A stretch of 64,000 nt of DNA from Burkholderia sp. WAC0059 (GTDB lineage Bacteria; Pseudomonadota; Gammaproteobacteria; Burkholderiales; Burkholderiaceae): NCBI RefSeq assembly GCF_002870125.1, contig NZ_PNEO01000005.1, positions 186,001 through 250,000 of the forward strand, written 5' to 3'. The notes under the pieces were generated by a model that did not search any database, was not told the origin of the DNA, and saw only the letters and a list, made by a program, of their open reading frames with translations. Positions 36,044 through 44,529 of the stretch are shown in pieces. Position numbers and translations under genes: made by a program. Within the stretch, counting starts at the first letter, position 1. Every line of letters starts with the position of its first letter.

Positions 36044-37195
36044 TCAGAACCGATGCCGGATCCCCGCCGTGACGGCGACCTGGCTGCGCGTCGCCGACGC
36101 GGCGCTCAGCGCGTTCAGATAGGCCGTGATCTCCGGGTTGCTGCTCACGTGCTGATATTCGCCCAGCAGGAACAGGTCGGTCCGCTTGCTGAACGCGTAG
36201 TCGGCATACATGCTGACCTGGTTGAAGTCCGGGCTCACCCCGCCGCCGAAGTTCGACCGCGTGTAGGTATAGGCGCCCGCCAGCGTGATCTCCGGCGTCA
36301 GCGAGTAGCGGAGATTGCCTTCGAAGTTCTGCAGGCGCGCGCTGTCCCCGTGGATGACGAGACCCGATGCCGTGCCGGACTGGCCCGGCGACACGCTGCC
36401 CCCGGCCGCGTCGCCGAGATCCGTCTGCGTGTAGACGAAGCCGGCGATCACCGGACCGACCGTGTAGTTGACGCCCGCGCCGAACGTCCGCTGCACGCCG
36501 GCCGCGAACGTGTAGGTGCCCGTTTCCGCGCCCGAGCCCGTGGCGCTCAGGGCGAGGTCGCTCATGTCGTTGTTGAATTGCAGGTAGCCGGCCGCAACGC
36601 TCAGGCCGCCGTACGTATACGAGGTGCCGAAGCTGTAGGCCCGGTTGTTCTCGAAGCTCGTCGAATTCGAGAACCCGTACAACGCGCCGAACTTGAGGCC
36701 GCCGTAGTTGACGCTCGTATATTTGATCGAGTTGTTGATCCGCAGCGAATTGTCGAGATTGTCGTTATCGAACGGGTGGGCGAAGTACGTGCCGCCGATC
36801 GACGTGCCCGTCAGCGACAGCGGCGCGAGGTAATCCACCACGCTGTCGTATTGGCGGCCGAGCGTGAACCCGCCGTACGAGGCCGACGAGAGGCCGACGA
36901 AGGCCTGCCGCCCGAACATCCGGCCGTTCTGGCCGAGCGTGCCGCTGTTCATGTTGTAGCCGCTTTCCAGCGTGAAGATCGCCTTCAGGCCGCCGCCCAG
37001 GTCTTCCGCGCCGCGCAGCCCCCAGCGGCTGCCGTTGATGTTGCCGCTGGTTTCCTGCCAGGTGCTGTGGCCGCCCTGATTGCTCGTGTAGGTGATGCCG
37101 TTGTCGATGAGGCCGTACAACGTCACGCTGCTCTGCGCCTGCGCCGACATGGAGCAGACGCTGATCAGGGCAGCCACCGGAAGAACTTTCTTCAT
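36044..37195 (-). CDS. Outer-membrane porin (Gram-negative trimeric type)
   Basis: A 383-residue porin with a 21-residue signal peptide (MKKVLPVAALISVCSMSAQA), mature start QSSVTLYGLIDNGITY, alternating beta strands throughout and a terminal RHRF whose phenylalanine is the assembly signal. It is of the OmpC/Porin_4 family common in Burkholderia. It lies 149 bases upstream of aconitase X on the same strand, inside the hydroxyproline region, and an operator-like motif lies upstream, so it may be induced as the entry pore for small peptides or amino acids. Confidence 0.88.
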   Translation of the reverse strand: MKKVLPVAALISVCSMSAQAQSSVTLYGLIDNGITYTSNQGGHSTWQETSGNINGSRWGLRGAEDLGGGLKAIFTLESGYNMNSGTLGQNGRMFGRQAFVGLSSASYGGFTLGRQYDSVVDYLAPLSLTGTSIGGTYFAHPFDNDNLDNSLRINNSIKYTSVNYGGLKFGALYGFSNSTSFENNRAYSFGTSYTYGGLSVAAGYLQFNNDMSDLALSATGSGAETGTYTFAAGVQRTFGAGVNYTVGPVIAGFVYTQTDLGDAAGGSVSPGQSGTASGLVIHGDSARLQNFEGNLRYSLTPEITLAGAYTYTRSNFGGGVSPDFNQVSMYADYAFSKRTDLFLLGEYQHVSSNPEITAYLNALSAASATRSQVAVTAGIRHRF

Positions 37196-37636
37196 TTTCT
37201 CGATACTCCAGGTTAATTAAAAACGCCGCGCCCGCGAGCGCGGCCAATGCGATCGGGCAGTGCGGACGACGCGACCGCGCGCCAGGATGTCCGGGACGTC
37301 AGGCTCCGCGGGGATGACGGGCGCATCGAACGGCGGATTCCGGCTGCCCGTCCGCCCGTGGCCGCCGGCGCGCCCTTCCCGTGCGCCCGACGCCCGCCGC
37401 GCCCGCTCCCCGTCGAGACCTCGCCCGACCGGAACTTCATTGACAAAACCATACGTACTACTACCTACACAATCGACTTCATCCGGGTGCAGGCATCCGA
37501 TTCCCCGCTCGTCGGCGCCATGGCCGGCAACCGCTCCGACGACACGCCCAGTTTCGGTGCACGTCTGCCGTACGAATGGAGCCGACCATCGATCGAAACG
37601 AAACCGCGGCCGCGCCTAGAATCGGCCACAATATCC

Positions 37637-37650
37637 TGTATCCAATATAC
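37637..37650 (+). promoter_or_regulatory. Operator-like dyad TGTATCCAATATAC (GntR regulon, site A)
   Basis: The 14 bases contain the dyad GTAT-N5-ATAC and are identical to those at 44413-44426. The flanks (ACAATATCCTG on the left, GGTCAAG on the right) also match the site near 46089. GntR/FCD proteins bind short dyads of this kind. It lies upstream of the porin and of the ProC-like gene. Confidence 0.55.
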
Positions 37651-37869
37651 TTGGTCAAGCGATTCCGTGAATCTTCGTGCTTGCCGCGACAGATCGGAGG
37701 CGAGGTCGAAAACCCGCGATTGCGACGCGCGATGTTTCAGGCCTGGCTATCGCGCGGATTGACGGTCTCTATCGCGAAGTCCATCGGCAGGAAGATGAGT
37801 CAGGCATGCTGACGAAGTGCCGCGGCGGACGGAAGACGGGCCGGCGGCACACGCCGCCATGTAATGAAA

Positions 37870-37881
37870 TATTTTGTAGCC
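37870..37881 (+). promoter_or_regulatory. Degenerate operator-like site before the ProC-like gene (site E)
   Basis: TATTTTGTAGCC differs by one base from the TATTTTGTATCC found at the site near 44413 and, on the opposite strand, at the site near 46089. It lies about 65 bases before the chosen ProC start. Confidence 0.35.
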
Positions 37882-37945
37882 GGCGATAATGCGCAAAAGC
37901 CGCGACGGTGATCTCGCGGCCCTGTCGGCAATGGACCTTATCCTC

Positions 37946-38719
37946 ATGATCAAACGTATTGGATTTATCGGCACCGGGACCATCACGGAAGCGGTCGTAT
38001 CCGGCATCGCGACGGCGCCCGGGCTGCCGCCGGAGATATGGGTTAGCCCCCGCAACGCGGAGGTCTCGGCGCGACTCGCTCAGGCGCACGCGTTCGTGCA
38101 TGTCGGACGGGACAACCAGGATGTCGTCGATCGCTGCGACGTGGTCTGCCTGTGCGTGCGCCCGCAGATCGCCGAAGAGGTGCTGGGCGCGCTTCGTTTC
38201 TCCGCCGGGCACCGCATCCTCAGCTTCATCGCGACCTGGAACCTGCAGCGGCTGTCCGCCACCATGCCCCACGTGTCGCGCATCGCGCGTCTCGCCCCGC
38301 TTCCGATGGTCGCGCAGCATGCCGGCCCGACCATCATCTACCCGCCCGACGAAATCGCCGCGCACCTGTTCCGGCCGCTGGGCCAGGCCATCGAGGTCAC
38401 GGACGAAGCCACCTTCGACACCCTTCTGACGGCGACCGCGTTGATGGGTCCGTTCTTCGCCACGCTCGACGCGGTAGGCACGTGGCTCGACGACCACGGC
38501 GTTGCCGGCCCGCAGGCGCGCAGCTATCTTGGCGAACTTTTTCGGGGACTCGGGGCGATCGCGCAACATCGCGACAGCGGCTTTGCCGAGCTATCGCGGG
38601 AGTTCTCGACCGTTGGCGGATTGAATGAGCAGTTTACGCGGGAGCTTGACGAGCGGGGCGTCTTCGAGGCGTACGGCGCGGCGCTCGACCAGGTGCGAAA
38701 CCGTATCGGCCGGCGCTGA
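37946..38719 (+). CDS. ProC-like pyrroline carboxylate reductase family protein
   Basis: A 257-residue Rossmann protein. It begins MIKRIGFIGTGTITEAVVSG, the cofactor loop of pyrroline-5-carboxylate reductases, followed by VSPRNAEVSARLAQ and CVRPQIAEEVL. The C-terminal dimerisation helices (AVGTWLDDHGVAGPQARSYL, FRGLGAIAQHR) are more divergent than in housekeeping ProC. Several starts are possible (37889, 37931, 37946); I prefer 37946 because it begins at the usual position of the fold, though no ribosome site helps. It may reduce 1-pyrroline-2-carboxylate from aconitase X, which is an inference from position. Confidence 0.72.
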   Translation: MIKRIGFIGTGTITEAVVSGIATAPGLPPEIWVSPRNAEVSARLAQAHAFVHVGRDNQDVVDRCDVVCLCVRPQIAEEVLGALRFSAGHRILSFIATWNLQRLSATMPHVSRIARLAPLPMVAQHAGPTIIYPPDEIAAHLFRPLGQAIEVTDEATFDTLLTATALMGPFFATLDAVGTWLDDHGVAGPQARSYLGELFRGLGAIAQHRDSGFAELSREFSTVGGLNEQFTRELDERGVFEAYGAALDQVRNRIGRR

Positions 38720-38756
38720 ACCCGCGGACGCGGGACGGCGCACAACCACGACGCGT

Positions 38757-39479
38757 CTATCGCGGCACGACCGCTTCGACCACGGCCATGATCTGCTGGG
38801 CGGCCGTCTTGACGTGCTGTTCGAGCAGCTTCGCGCCGAGTTTGGCGTCGCGCTTCTGGCAAGCGGTGACGAGCCCCATGTGCTCGTCGTGCGACTGCTC
38901 CCGGATCGGCACCTTGACGACCTGGAAGCGGAAATAGCGATCGCAGCGGTCGTGCAATACGCGCAGCATCTGCAACGTGATATCGCGCTGCGCGGGCAGA
39001 TAGAGCGTTTCGTGAAAACGCCAGTTCAACTGCCCCCACAGACCCGAATCCGCCTTGTCCATCTCCTTCACGAGGCGCTCTGCCCGGGCGATCTCCGCTT
39101 CGGTAACGCGCGCGATCGCCTCGGAAAAGATCCACGGTTCCAGGCGCAGACGGATATCGAACGTTTCCCTGACCTCGTCGATCGAAAGCTCCGCAACGTA
39201 CGCCCCCTTGTGAGGCACGTTCGTGAGCAGCCCCTCGGCGGTCAGGCGCGTGATGGCCTCGCGGATCGGCACCCGGCTCACGCCCAGCTCGTCCGCGAGC
39301 GCCTCCTGGCGCAGCACTTCGCCCGGAGCCAGATCGCCGCTCAGGATACGCTGCCGGATTTCGGTCGTAACCAGTTCGACGGTCGTGGGCCGGACGATCT
39401 TTCGCGTGCTTTCCACGTCCATGGTCTCGTTCGTTGCGGAAGCCGCTACGGCATGACGCTTCGTTGCTACCCGGGGCAT
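38757..39479 (-). CDS. GntR family regulator with FCD domain
   Basis: A 240-residue regulator. The winged HTH spans about residues 28-95 (VTTEIRQRILSGDLAPGEVL, GVSRVPIREAITRLTAEGLL); the FCD effector domain follows (FDIRLRLEPWIFSEAI, with metal-ligand-type H in WRFHETLYLP and the later DEHMGL). The first ATG (39479) is used; one at 39422 (residue 20) is possible. It is the last of five minus-strand genes with the hydroxyproline enzymes, and two operator-like sites lie just upstream of it, fitting autoregulation. It is the probable regulator of the whole region. Confidence 0.86.
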   Translation of the reverse strand: MPRVATKRHAVAASATNETMDVESTRKIVRPTTVELVTTEIRQRILSGDLAPGEVLRQEALADELGVSRVPIREAITRLTAEGLLTNVPHKGAYVAELSIDEVRETFDIRLRLEPWIFSEAIARVTEAEIARAERLVKEMDKADSGLWGQLNWRFHETLYLPAQRDITLQMLRVLHDRCDRYFRFQVVKVPIREQSHDEHMGLVTACQKRDAKLGAKLLEQHVKTAAQQIMAVVEAVVPR

Positions 39480-39490
39480 GATGGTCTGAT

Positions 39491-39547
39491 CAGAATTCTG
39501 GATACCGGCGACAGCATATCACGGGCCGGCTATAGGATCCAAAATCC
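39491..39547 (-). promoter_or_regulatory. Two operator-like sites upstream of the GntR gene (site D)
   Basis: CTGGATAC at 39498-39505 matches the same bases of the site near 46089. On the minus strand GGATTTTGGATCCTATA (39531-39547) resembles the TATTTTGTATCCAATATA block near 44413. Both lie in the 82-base gap between the amidohydrolase and the regulator and fit negative autoregulation. Confidence 0.4.
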
Positions 39548-39561
39548 AGAAATCGGCCTTA

Positions 39562-40794
39562 TTACAGCGATCGACGTACCCAGCCGCCATTTTTCAGGAT
39601 GCCGGCGATGTGCTCGCCCTGGCCGGCCAGCAGCGAGATGTCCTTGAGCGGATCGCCGTCGACGATCAGCAGGTCGGCGAACGCACCCGCCGCCACGACG
39701 CCGAGACGGCCCTGCATGCCGACGATCTCTGCGCCCACGGCCGTCGCCTGGCAAAGCGTTTCGAACGCGCCGAGCACGTCCGCGCGAATCGTCAGCTCGT
39801 CGCTCTGGTACTGGTGCATGTCGCCGAGCAGGTCGGTGCCGAGCCCCATTCTCACGCCGTGCCGCTTGAGCCGCTCCAGCGCCTTCAGCCCCTGAAGGCG
39901 AACGTTCTCGTTCTTCGCCAGCGTGCTTTCGGCGATGCCCGATTTCGCGCCGACCTTGCTCATGGCGTCGTAGGTCACGAGCGTCGGCACCGCGAATGCG
40001 CCGTGCTCAGCCATGGCCGCCGCGGCCTCGTCGTCGACGAGGTTGCCGTGCTCGATCGTCCGCACGCCGAGCCTGACGGCGCGCGCGATCGCCTTTCCCG
40101 TATACGCGTGAGCCATCACGTAGGTCTGATGCGAAGCCGCTTCCTCGACGATCGCCTTCACCTCGTCCACGGAAAACTGAAGATTGCCGATCGGGTCCGT
40201 CGGCGACGCGACACCGCCCGACGCCATGATCTTGATGTGATGGGCGCCGGCGCGCATTTCCTCGCGCACCGCCTTGCGTACCTCGTCGACGCCGTCCACG
40301 ATGCGCCCGATCGCGCCGAAGCTGCGGTTGCATCCGCAGGGGTCCGGATCGGAGTGGTCGAAACGCTCGCGGAAGTCGCCGTGCCCGCCCGTCTGCGAAA
40401 GCGCCTTGCCCGCCACGAAGAGACGCGGCCCGCGGATCACCCCCTCCTCGATCGCCCTCGCGAGCGCATAGTCCGCACCGCCCGCGTCGCGCACCGTGGT
40501 GAAGCCGCGATTGAGCATCGCCTCCAGAATGGGCACGGCGCGCAGGACGGCGAACGTGTTGGGCAGTCGCCCGTTGTTGCCGAGATGGGCAACCGACGCG
40601 ACGACGTGCGCATGACAATCGACCAGACCCGGCATGACGGTCTTGCCGCCCAGGTCGATCACCTCGGCGCCTTCGCAGGACACCGGCTCGCGCGTGACCT
40701 CCCGGATCGTTTCTCCGTCGATCACCACGGAATACGGCGCGACGTCGTGCTCGCGGTTCACGTCGAGGACCCGCGCATTCTTCAGTATCAGCAT
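39562..40794 (-). CDS. Metal-dependent amidohydrolase, prolidase-like (Xaa-Pro dipeptidase type)
   Basis: A 410-residue amidohydrolase-superfamily enzyme (imidazolonepropionase-related, COG1228). Metal ligands are visible: H61 and H63 in DCHAHV, the carboxylated K188 in HHIKIMASGG, H229 in MAHAYT, H249 in IEHGN, and D321 in GLGTDLLG. This subgroup includes enzymes that cleave Xaa-Pro dipeptides and N-acyl prolines. Its place among hydroxyproline genes suggests that it frees proline or hydroxyproline from small peptides or conjugates for the epimerase next door. Cyclic or acylated substrates remain possible. Confidence 0.8.
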   Translation of the reverse strand: MLILKNARVLDVNREHDVAPYSVVIDGETIREVTREPVSCEGAEVIDLGGKTVMPGLVDCHAHVVASVAHLGNNGRLPNTFAVLRAVPILEAMLNRGFTTVRDAGGADYALARAIEEGVIRGPRLFVAGKALSQTGGHGDFRERFDHSDPDPCGCNRSFGAIGRIVDGVDEVRKAVREEMRAGAHHIKIMASGGVASPTDPIGNLQFSVDEVKAIVEEAASHQTYVMAHAYTGKAIARAVRLGVRTIEHGNLVDDEAAAAMAEHGAFAVPTLVTYDAMSKVGAKSGIAESTLAKNENVRLQGLKALERLKRHGVRMGLGTDLLGDMHQYQSDELTIRADVLGAFETLCQATAVGAEIVGMQGRLGVVAAGAFADLLIVDGDPLKDISLLAGQGEHIAGILKNGGWVRRSL

Positions 40795-40858
40795 TTCAGT
40801 TCTTCCCTATGAATCTGCACGCCATTCGTATTGCCATGCCGCCGTACCGCGGCCGCGC

Positions 40859-41857
40859 TCACTTCAGCAGGAAACCTCGGGCGAGCGGATCGCGGTCGTC
40901 GACGAAAATCGTGTTGTGCCCGGTTACCCGGGCCCAGCCTTCGATGCTCGGCACGATGGCCTCGAACCCGCCGACCTTCGTCGCTTCTTCGGGCACGCCC
41001 GTGAAAAGCGTGCCGATGATGCTTTCGTGAACGAAGCGCTCGCCGACCTTCAGCCGCCCCTTCGCGACGAGCTGGGCCATGCGGGCCGACGTGCCCGTGC
41101 CGCACGGCGAGCGGTCGATCGCCTTGTCGCCGTAGAACACCGCGTTGCGCGCGTTCGCGCCCCCGACCGTCGGCTCGCCCGTCCACATGACGTGGCTGAG
41201 CCCGCTGATCCCGGGCTTTTCCGGATGCACGAACGCGTACTTCTCGTTGGCCTTCTGCCGCAACACGGGGCTCAGGCGCTGGATGTCCGAGGGCTTGAGC
41301 GCAGGGAGGCCGCCGTAGTTGCGCTGCGGCTCGACGATCGCGTAGAAGTTGCCACCGTAGGCGACGTCGAAGCGGATTTCTCCGAGCCCTTCGACTTCCA
41401 CGCAAAGGTCGACCGAATGCAGAAACGACGGCACGTTCACGAGCTTCACGGAATCGACGTGGTCGCCGTCCATCCGGTAAGTGGCGACCACGAGGCCCGC
41501 GGGCGTATCCAGACGCAGTACGCCCGGCTCCCCCGGACGCACGAGGCCATGCTCGATCGCGGACGTCACGGTGCCGATCGTGCCGTGCCCGCACATCGGC
41601 AGGCAGCCGCTGACCTCGATGAACAGGATCGCTGCGTCGCAATCCGGGCGCGTCGGAGGATACAGGATGCTGCCGGACATCACCTCGTGCCCGCGCGGCT
41701 CGAACATCAGCGACGTGCGGATCCAGTCGAACTCGCGCTCGAAATGGGCCCGCCGCTCGATCATGTCGGCGCCCGCCAGCGGCGGCGCCCCGCCGGCGAC
41801 GACGCGCACCGGGTTGCCGCAGGTATGGCCGTCAATGCAGAAAAACGTCGATCTCAT
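40859..41857 (-). CDS. 4-hydroxyproline 2-epimerase (proline racemase family)
   Basis: A 332-residue member of the proline racemase family. Both catalytic cysteines are present: C89 in MCGHGTIG and C252 in DRSPCGTG, the pattern of epimerases rather than of the Thr-containing trans-3-hydroxyproline dehydratases. The family converts trans-4-hydroxy-L-proline to cis-4-hydroxy-D-proline. It stands between the prolidase and the deaminase, next to a D-amino-acid dehydrogenase, exactly the enzyme set of the bacterial hydroxyproline pathway. Confidence 0.88.
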   Translation of the reverse strand: MRSTFFCIDGHTCGNPVRVVAGGAPPLAGADMIERRAHFEREFDWIRTSLMFEPRGHEVMSGSILYPPTRPDCDAAILFIEVSGCLPMCGHGTIGTVTSAIEHGLVRPGEPGVLRLDTPAGLVVATYRMDGDHVDSVKLVNVPSFLHSVDLCVEVEGLGEIRFDVAYGGNFYAIVEPQRNYGGLPALKPSDIQRLSPVLRQKANEKYAFVHPEKPGISGLSHVMWTGEPTVGGANARNAVFYGDKAIDRSPCGTGTSARMAQLVAKGRLKVGERFVHESIIGTLFTGVPEEATKVGGFEAIVPSIEGWARVTGHNTIFVDDRDPLARGFLLK

Positions 41858-41943
41858 CTTTCCCTGCTCCGTCAGGATGCTTCATTTCCGGGTGGCATAC
41901 GGACGCTATTGTCGCCCGCCCCTGGCGGTCGTGCTCGCGGCGC

Positions 41944-42846
41944 TTACTTCGACAGATTCCGCACGTTGGCCAGCGCCTTTTCGACGATGGCGATCACCTT
42001 CTGGCGCTCTTCACCTTCGAGCTTCAGGCGCGGGGCCTTCACGTTCTCCGGATAGCCAGCCGTGATGTTTTCCGCGAGCTTGATGTACTGGACCAGCTTG
42101 ACGTGCGTGTCGAGGTGGAACAGGTCGATCAGCGCGCGGTACAGTTCGCGCGCCTTCGCGAAATCGCCGCTCACGGCAAGGTTCAGCAGATCGACCGACT
42201 CCTTCGGCACCGCGTTCGCCATGCCGGACACCCAGGCCTGCGCGCCGAGCGCCACGGATTCGAGCACGAGGTCGTCCACGCCGCAGACGACCGCGAGACG
42301 CGACCCGAAGCGCGAAGTCAGGTCCGTGACGCGCGTCGTGTCGTAGGACTCTTCCTTGATCGCCTCGATAGTCGGCTCTTCGAGCAGCTCGGCCATCACG
42401 TCGGGCGTCAGGTCGACGCCGTAGCCGCGCGGGTTGTTGTAGACGAGGATCGCGAGCTTCGACGCGCGGGCGACGGTACGGTAGAACGCGAGGGTCTCGC
42501 GAACGTCCGACTTGTAGGTGAGCCCCGGGAACACCATCAGGCCCTGCACGCCGATCGCTTCGGCATCCTTCGCGAACTGGACCGCGCTGCCCGTGTTCGT
42601 TTCGGCGAGACCCGAGATGACGGGAATGCGGCCGGCCACGGTCTCGACGGCGATCCGCAGCACCGTGCGCTTTTCCTCGGGCGTGAGCTGGGCGTTCTCG
42701 CCGACCATGCCCATCATCACCACGCCGCGCACGCCGTTGTCGATGAGACGGTTCAGACCGTGCCGGATCGCATCCTGGTCGAGCGAGCCGTCGTCCTTGA
42801 GTTTGGTCGTGACAGCGGGAAACACACCTTTCCAGTCGACTTTCAT
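41944..42846 (-). CDS. DHDPS-family 1-pyrroline-4-hydroxy-2-carboxylate deaminase
   Basis: A 300-residue (beta/alpha)8 enzyme of the dihydrodipicolinate synthase family. The Schiff-base lysine is K164 in EAIKEES and the conserved tyrosine Y136 in VYNNPRG; GMVGENAQLTPEEK replaces the GTTGE motif of true DapA. In hydroxyproline operons this family converts 1-pyrroline-4-hydroxy-2-carboxylate to 2-oxoglutarate semialdehyde with release of ammonia. It lies directly after the D-amino-acid dehydrogenase that would produce its substrate. Confidence 0.84.
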   Translation of the reverse strand: MKVDWKGVFPAVTTKLKDDGSLDQDAIRHGLNRLIDNGVRGVVMMGMVGENAQLTPEEKRTVLRIAVETVAGRIPVISGLAETNTGSAVQFAKDAEAIGVQGLMVFPGLTYKSDVRETLAFYRTVARASKLAILVYNNPRGYGVDLTPDVMAELLEEPTIEAIKEESYDTTRVTDLTSRFGSRLAVVCGVDDLVLESVALGAQAWVSGMANAVPKESVDLLNLAVSGDFAKARELYRALIDLFHLDTHVKLVQYIKLAENITAGYPENVKAPRLKLEGEERQKVIAIVEKALANVRNLSK

Positions 42847-42920
42847 AGCAATACCTCTTCAAGAGTAGTAACAGGGGCGGACAAACCCGCCCGACAAATT
42901 GAGGTTATGAGGCCTCGCCA

Positions 42921-44201
42921 TTAGCTGAAACGGTCGATCGCGTACGGCGTCAGGTCGATCCCCGGCGTCCGGTTCGCCAGCAGATCGGCGACGAGCGCGC
43001 CCGTCGTCGCGCACTGCGTGAGACCGAGGTGTCCGTGCCCGAACGCGTAGACGACCGACGACGCATTGGGCGAGCGGCCGATGACCGGCAACGAATCGGG
43101 CGTCGCCGGCCGATGGCCCATCCATTTCACCGCGCCGGAATCGTCGATGCCGGGCAGGAATTTCCTGCCCAATGCGAGCAGTGCGTCGCTGCGTTTATAG
43201 TTGGGTGGCGCCTTGAGCCCGGCGAACTCTGCCGCCCCGCCGATCCGCACGCCGACGTCGAGCGGCGTGGCGACGAACTTGCGCTCGGCGAAGATCACCT
43301 CGCGCGAAAGGCTCACGCCATGCGCCGGCAACGTCGTGTTGTAGCCGCGCTCGCTGTCGAGCAGAACGCGGTCGCCGACGGAGCGCGCGAGTTGCGCCGA
43401 CCAGGCGCCCGTGGCCACGACGATGCGCCGGCCCTTCACGCGCTCCCCGTTCTCGAGCAGCACGGCGGGCCGGAGCGCGTCGGACGGATCGAGCGCGCGC
43501 GCGACGCCCGCGACGCACTTCGCCCCGAGCTGCTGCACGCGGGTACGCAGCCGCGTCACGAGCAACTTCGGATCGCCGATGTGCGCCCAGTCCTCGAGAA
43601 ACACGCCGTGACGGAACACCGGCGCGAGCGAAGGCTCGCAATCGCGCACGTCCTGCGAGCTCATCGTGCGCCAGCGCACGCCGAGCTCGCGCTTGAAGTC
43701 CCATTCCTGCTGGTCGGCCCGGAACGCGGCATCCGTCTCGTAGACCGTCAGCGCGCCGCGCCGGTAAAACCGATCCATGAAACCGACGTCCTCGAACATC
43801 GGCACGATGTCGTCGTAGACCCGGCCGTTCAGATTCGCGAGCGCCTGCGATATCTCGCGAAAGCGCGCCCGTTCGCCCGCGCGCCGGAACGCCAGGAACC
43901 ACGGCAGCGCGGCCGGCACATGTCGCCAGCTCAGCGCCAGCGGCCCGAGCGGATCGCACAGCCACCTGATGGCTTTCCAGTAGAGGCCGTGCACGGAAAT
44001 AGGCGTGCTCTCCGTGACGGCAATGCCTCCCGCGTTCCCATGCGAGGTCCGGTCGCCTTCGAAATCGCGATCGACGAGCGTCACGCTAGCGCCGTCGCGC
44101 AACGCCGCCCACGCACAGGCCAGACCGACAATGCCGGCCCCGACGACGACGACGTCGGGCGTAGCGCGCGGGTACTGAGTTTGCTCTGTCATTTCTGCCA
44201 A
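42921..44201 (-). CDS. FAD-dependent D-hydroxyproline/D-amino-acid dehydrogenase
   Basis: A 426-residue DadA-like flavoenzyme. DVVVVGAGIVGLACAWAALR binds FAD; SHGNAGGIAVTESTPIS is the usual loop after it; MGHRPATPDSLPVIGRSP and FGHGHLGLTQ near the end close the active site. In this operon it would oxidise cis-4-hydroxy-D-proline, made by the epimerase, to 1-pyrroline-4-hydroxy-2-carboxylate. The operon start faces an operator-like site about 210 bases upstream. A general D-amino-acid dehydrogenase is the alternative. Confidence 0.85.
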   Translation of the reverse strand: MAEMTEQTQYPRATPDVVVVGAGIVGLACAWAALRDGASVTLVDRDFEGDRTSHGNAGGIAVTESTPISVHGLYWKAIRWLCDPLGPLALSWRHVPAALPWFLAFRRAGERARFREISQALANLNGRVYDDIVPMFEDVGFMDRFYRRGALTVYETDAAFRADQQEWDFKRELGVRWRTMSSQDVRDCEPSLAPVFRHGVFLEDWAHIGDPKLLVTRLRTRVQQLGAKCVAGVARALDPSDALRPAVLLENGERVKGRRIVVATGAWSAQLARSVGDRVLLDSERGYNTTLPAHGVSLSREVIFAERKFVATPLDVGVRIGGAAEFAGLKAPPNYKRSDALLALGRKFLPGIDDSGAVKWMGHRPATPDSLPVIGRSPNASSVVYAFGHGHLGLTQCATTGALVADLLANRTPGIDLTPYAIDRFS

Positions 44202-44529
44202 AAGTATTTCGACGGTGGGCGCACACCCTGTTGCCTACCGGTCTCCGCCATCTGTGAAGAACTCGGACGCATTCGACGGAGTCGATCCCGAGACCGGCTG
44301 CCGTCCAGTCAACCTTGCCGCAGCCGGCCGGCGATTGCGGCGCGAAGGCCGGTCCGTTCACCGCCTCCCGCATCGAATTTCGCACCGGCTGCTTTTGGTG
44401 GGTACGGTATTTTGTATCCAATATACATTAATGAGCTCATGGTGCCGTACTTCGAAAGGCCTGTCAACCCGGTTATCGAACCCGCACCGAAATCGCCGCC
44501 ATGAGCCCCACGCCTCGCCTGCGAACCGC
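44202..44529. other. Upstream region of the hydroxyproline operon
   Basis: A 328-base gap between two minus-strand genes. It holds one operator-like dyad (44413-44426) in a short AT-rich stretch that could include the operon promoter. Nothing else is recognised. Confidence 0.4.
44413..44426 (+). promoter_or_regulatory. Operator-like dyad TGTATCCAATATAC (GntR regulon, site B)
   Basis: Identical over 14 bases to site A at 37637-37650. The wider block TATTTTGTATCCA also matches, on the opposite strand, the site near 46089. It lies upstream of the D-hydroxyproline dehydrogenase operon. Confidence 0.55.

Larger units (their letters stand above)
37196..37945. other. Divergent regulatory gap between porin and ProC-like gene
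   Basis: A 750-base gap without a supported gene. It contains two operator-like sequences (37637-37650 and 37870-37881), an AT-rich block at about 37436-37480, and the porin ribosome site (TGGAG) at its left end. Short frames on both strands show no known domain. Transcription can leave it in both directions. Confidence 0.45.
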
